DNA of 64,000 bases from assembly GCA_051656125.1 (NCBI GenBank), contig JBOGBH010000012.1, forward strand, positions 186,001 through 250,000, given 5' to 3'. Origin of the DNA: CAMREV01 sp051656125 (GTDB lineage Bacteria > Bacillota_I > Bacilli_A > Mycoplasmatales > Mycoplasmoidaceae). Shown one piece after another: positions 62,939 through 64,000 of this stretch. The number at the start of each line of letters is the position of its first letter. Position 1 is the stretch's first letter. The notes below the pieces were generated by a model. The model was not told where the DNA came from, made no database searches, and saw only the letters and a program-made list of their open reading frames with translations. A program made the position numbers and the translations under genes.

Positions 62939-64000
62939 TTAACCTTCTATTTCTTTTATAATTTTTTTGATATCGGTTCTTAATGAATCACATTTATTTA
63001 CTATTTCATCTACCTCTTTATTTAGCACTTTAATATCAATAATTTCTTTTTTATCTTCTATTTCAACATATGTACTAACATTTAATGAATAATCTTTTTC
63101 AACTATTTCGTCTAATTTAACTCTTTTAGAAATATAATTTTTCTCTATCCTATCTTTGAAAATATTTAATATATTTTCAATATTTGATTCAGATAATTTA
63201 TTACTATTTGTAACTTTTATAAATTCATTCGATGCATCAATAAATAAAATATCATTTATATTTTCTTTATTCTTTTTTAGAACCATTATACAAGTTTGGA
63301 TTCCAGTACCAAAAAATAAATTAGATGGTAATTGAATAATACAATCAATAAAATTATTATCAACCAAATATTTTCTAATTTTTTGCTCAACACCATATCT
63401 ATATAGTATTCCAGGAAAACAAATTATTGCAGCAGTTCCATCAGAAGAAAGATGGTAAAGGGAATGCAATATAAAAGCAAAATCTGCCTTTCCTTCGGGA
63501 GCTAGTATTCCGGGTGATGAAAACCTAGGATCATTAATTAGCGAAGGATTACTTTTACCTTCTCATTTTATTGAATATGGAGGATTTGAAACAATTGCAT
63601 CAAATGGTATTTCTTCCATGTGCAATGGGTTGATTAATGTGTCGCCATGTTTAATGTTGAAGTTCTCATAACTTATATCATGGAGAAACATATTTATTCT
63701 GCATAAATTATATGTAGTCAAATTTTTTTCTTGTCCGAAAAAACCTTGAACATTATCTTTACCTAAAATCTTTGCATATTTTAAAAGCAAAGAGCCAGAT
63801 CCAACAGTTGGATCATAAACTCTGCCTATTTTTGTTTTACCAACTACAGTTATTCTTGCAAGTAATTCAGAAACCTCTTGAGGAGTGAAATATTCACCAC
63901 CACTTTTTCCTGCTTCGGATGCATACATTCCCATTAAAAATTCATATGCATCACCAAAAGCATCTATAGTATTGTCTTGAAAGTTTCCGAGCTTCATTTG
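62939..64000 (-). CDS. hsdM: Type I restriction modification methyltransferase M subunit, 5' end outside window
   Basis: At least 353 residues; the N-terminal part lies beyond base 64000. N6-adenine methyltransferase: YEFLMGMYASEAGKSGGEYFTPQEV then DPTVGSGSLLLKYA (SAM motif I), and FDAIVSNPPYS (the NPPY catalytic motif). A helical C-terminus contacts HsdS. Methylates the host site to protect it. UGA codons are Trp. First of the hsdM-hsdS-hsdR genes. Confidence 0.95.

Noticed and set aside
1..64000. CRISPR arrays, tRNA or rRNA genes, insertion sequences, prophage genes
   Set aside because: None seen: no regularly spaced repeats, no cloverleaf in the short gaps, and no transposase, integrase or phage structural gene among the ORFs.

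Overview
The window is low-GC bacterial DNA that reads correctly only if UGA codes for tryptophan. Nearly every conserved protein has in-frame UGA codons at Trp positions. Two duplicated glycosyltransferase genes use UGA in one copy and UGG in the other at the same residue. With the very AT-rich composition, the compact layout (many 1-40 nt overlaps, few gaps over 150 nt) and no cell-wall genes, this points to a wall-less Mollicute. A sugar-fermenting Spiroplasma/Mesoplasma/Mycoplasma-type organism is my inference; I cannot name the species. I saw no rRNA, tRNA, CRISPR array, insertion sequence or integrase.

Layout. (1) 1-17.4 kb: a CoaD-HAD fusion (cut by the window edge), phosphotransacetylase, a DegV fatty-acid-binding protein, and an amino-sugar catabolism region. 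That region holds nagA, ptsH-whiA-nagB, a lactose/cellobiose-family PTS (EIIB, EIIA, EIIC) and a MupG-like 6-phospho-glycosidase. Then cardiolipin synthase, nrnA, thiI, a ferredoxin and two tandem membrane-protein paralogues. (2) 17.4-24 kb: an asp23-fakA-pfkA-pyk operon and rpmB. (3) 22.2-38.5 kb, all minus strand: an oligopeptide ABC transporter (oppA, a fused oppB-oppC, oppD, and oppF with a very long insertion), then engB, valS, a short comEC, holA, an ECF substrate-binding component and unknown membrane proteins. (4) 38.6-44.5 kb: an acidic protein, a second DegV protein, acpS, divIVA, rnhC, a HIT protein, and rplK-rplA with a possible L1 leader. (5) 44.6-50.6 kb: three overlapping family 2 glycosyltransferase genes, an alpha/beta hydrolase, a small HNH protein and UDP-galactopyranose mutase, together suggesting galactofuranose-containing surface glycans. 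(6) 50.6-56.4 kb: a housekeeping run transcribed gltX, HD hydrolase, rpoE (delta), fba, ychF, tdk. (7) 56.5-64 kb: a KAP-like P-loop NTPase beside a type I restriction-modification system (hsdM-hsdS-hsdR, hsdM cut by the right edge), the most defence-like part of the window.

How it fits together: PTS uptake and NagA/NagB feed amino sugars to glycolysis (Fba, PfkA, Pyk here) and on to acetyl phosphate (Pta). FakA with two DegV proteins captures exogenous fatty acids for lipid synthesis (AcpS, Cls), and Opp imports peptides. The observations most worth a second look are the oppB-oppC gene fusion, the CoaD-HAD fusion, the altered active-site residues of PfkA, the KAP NTPase next to the type I system, the internally duplicated HsdS, and the glf/tdk terminator hairpin whose two arms encode the same C-terminal peptide in opposite directions.
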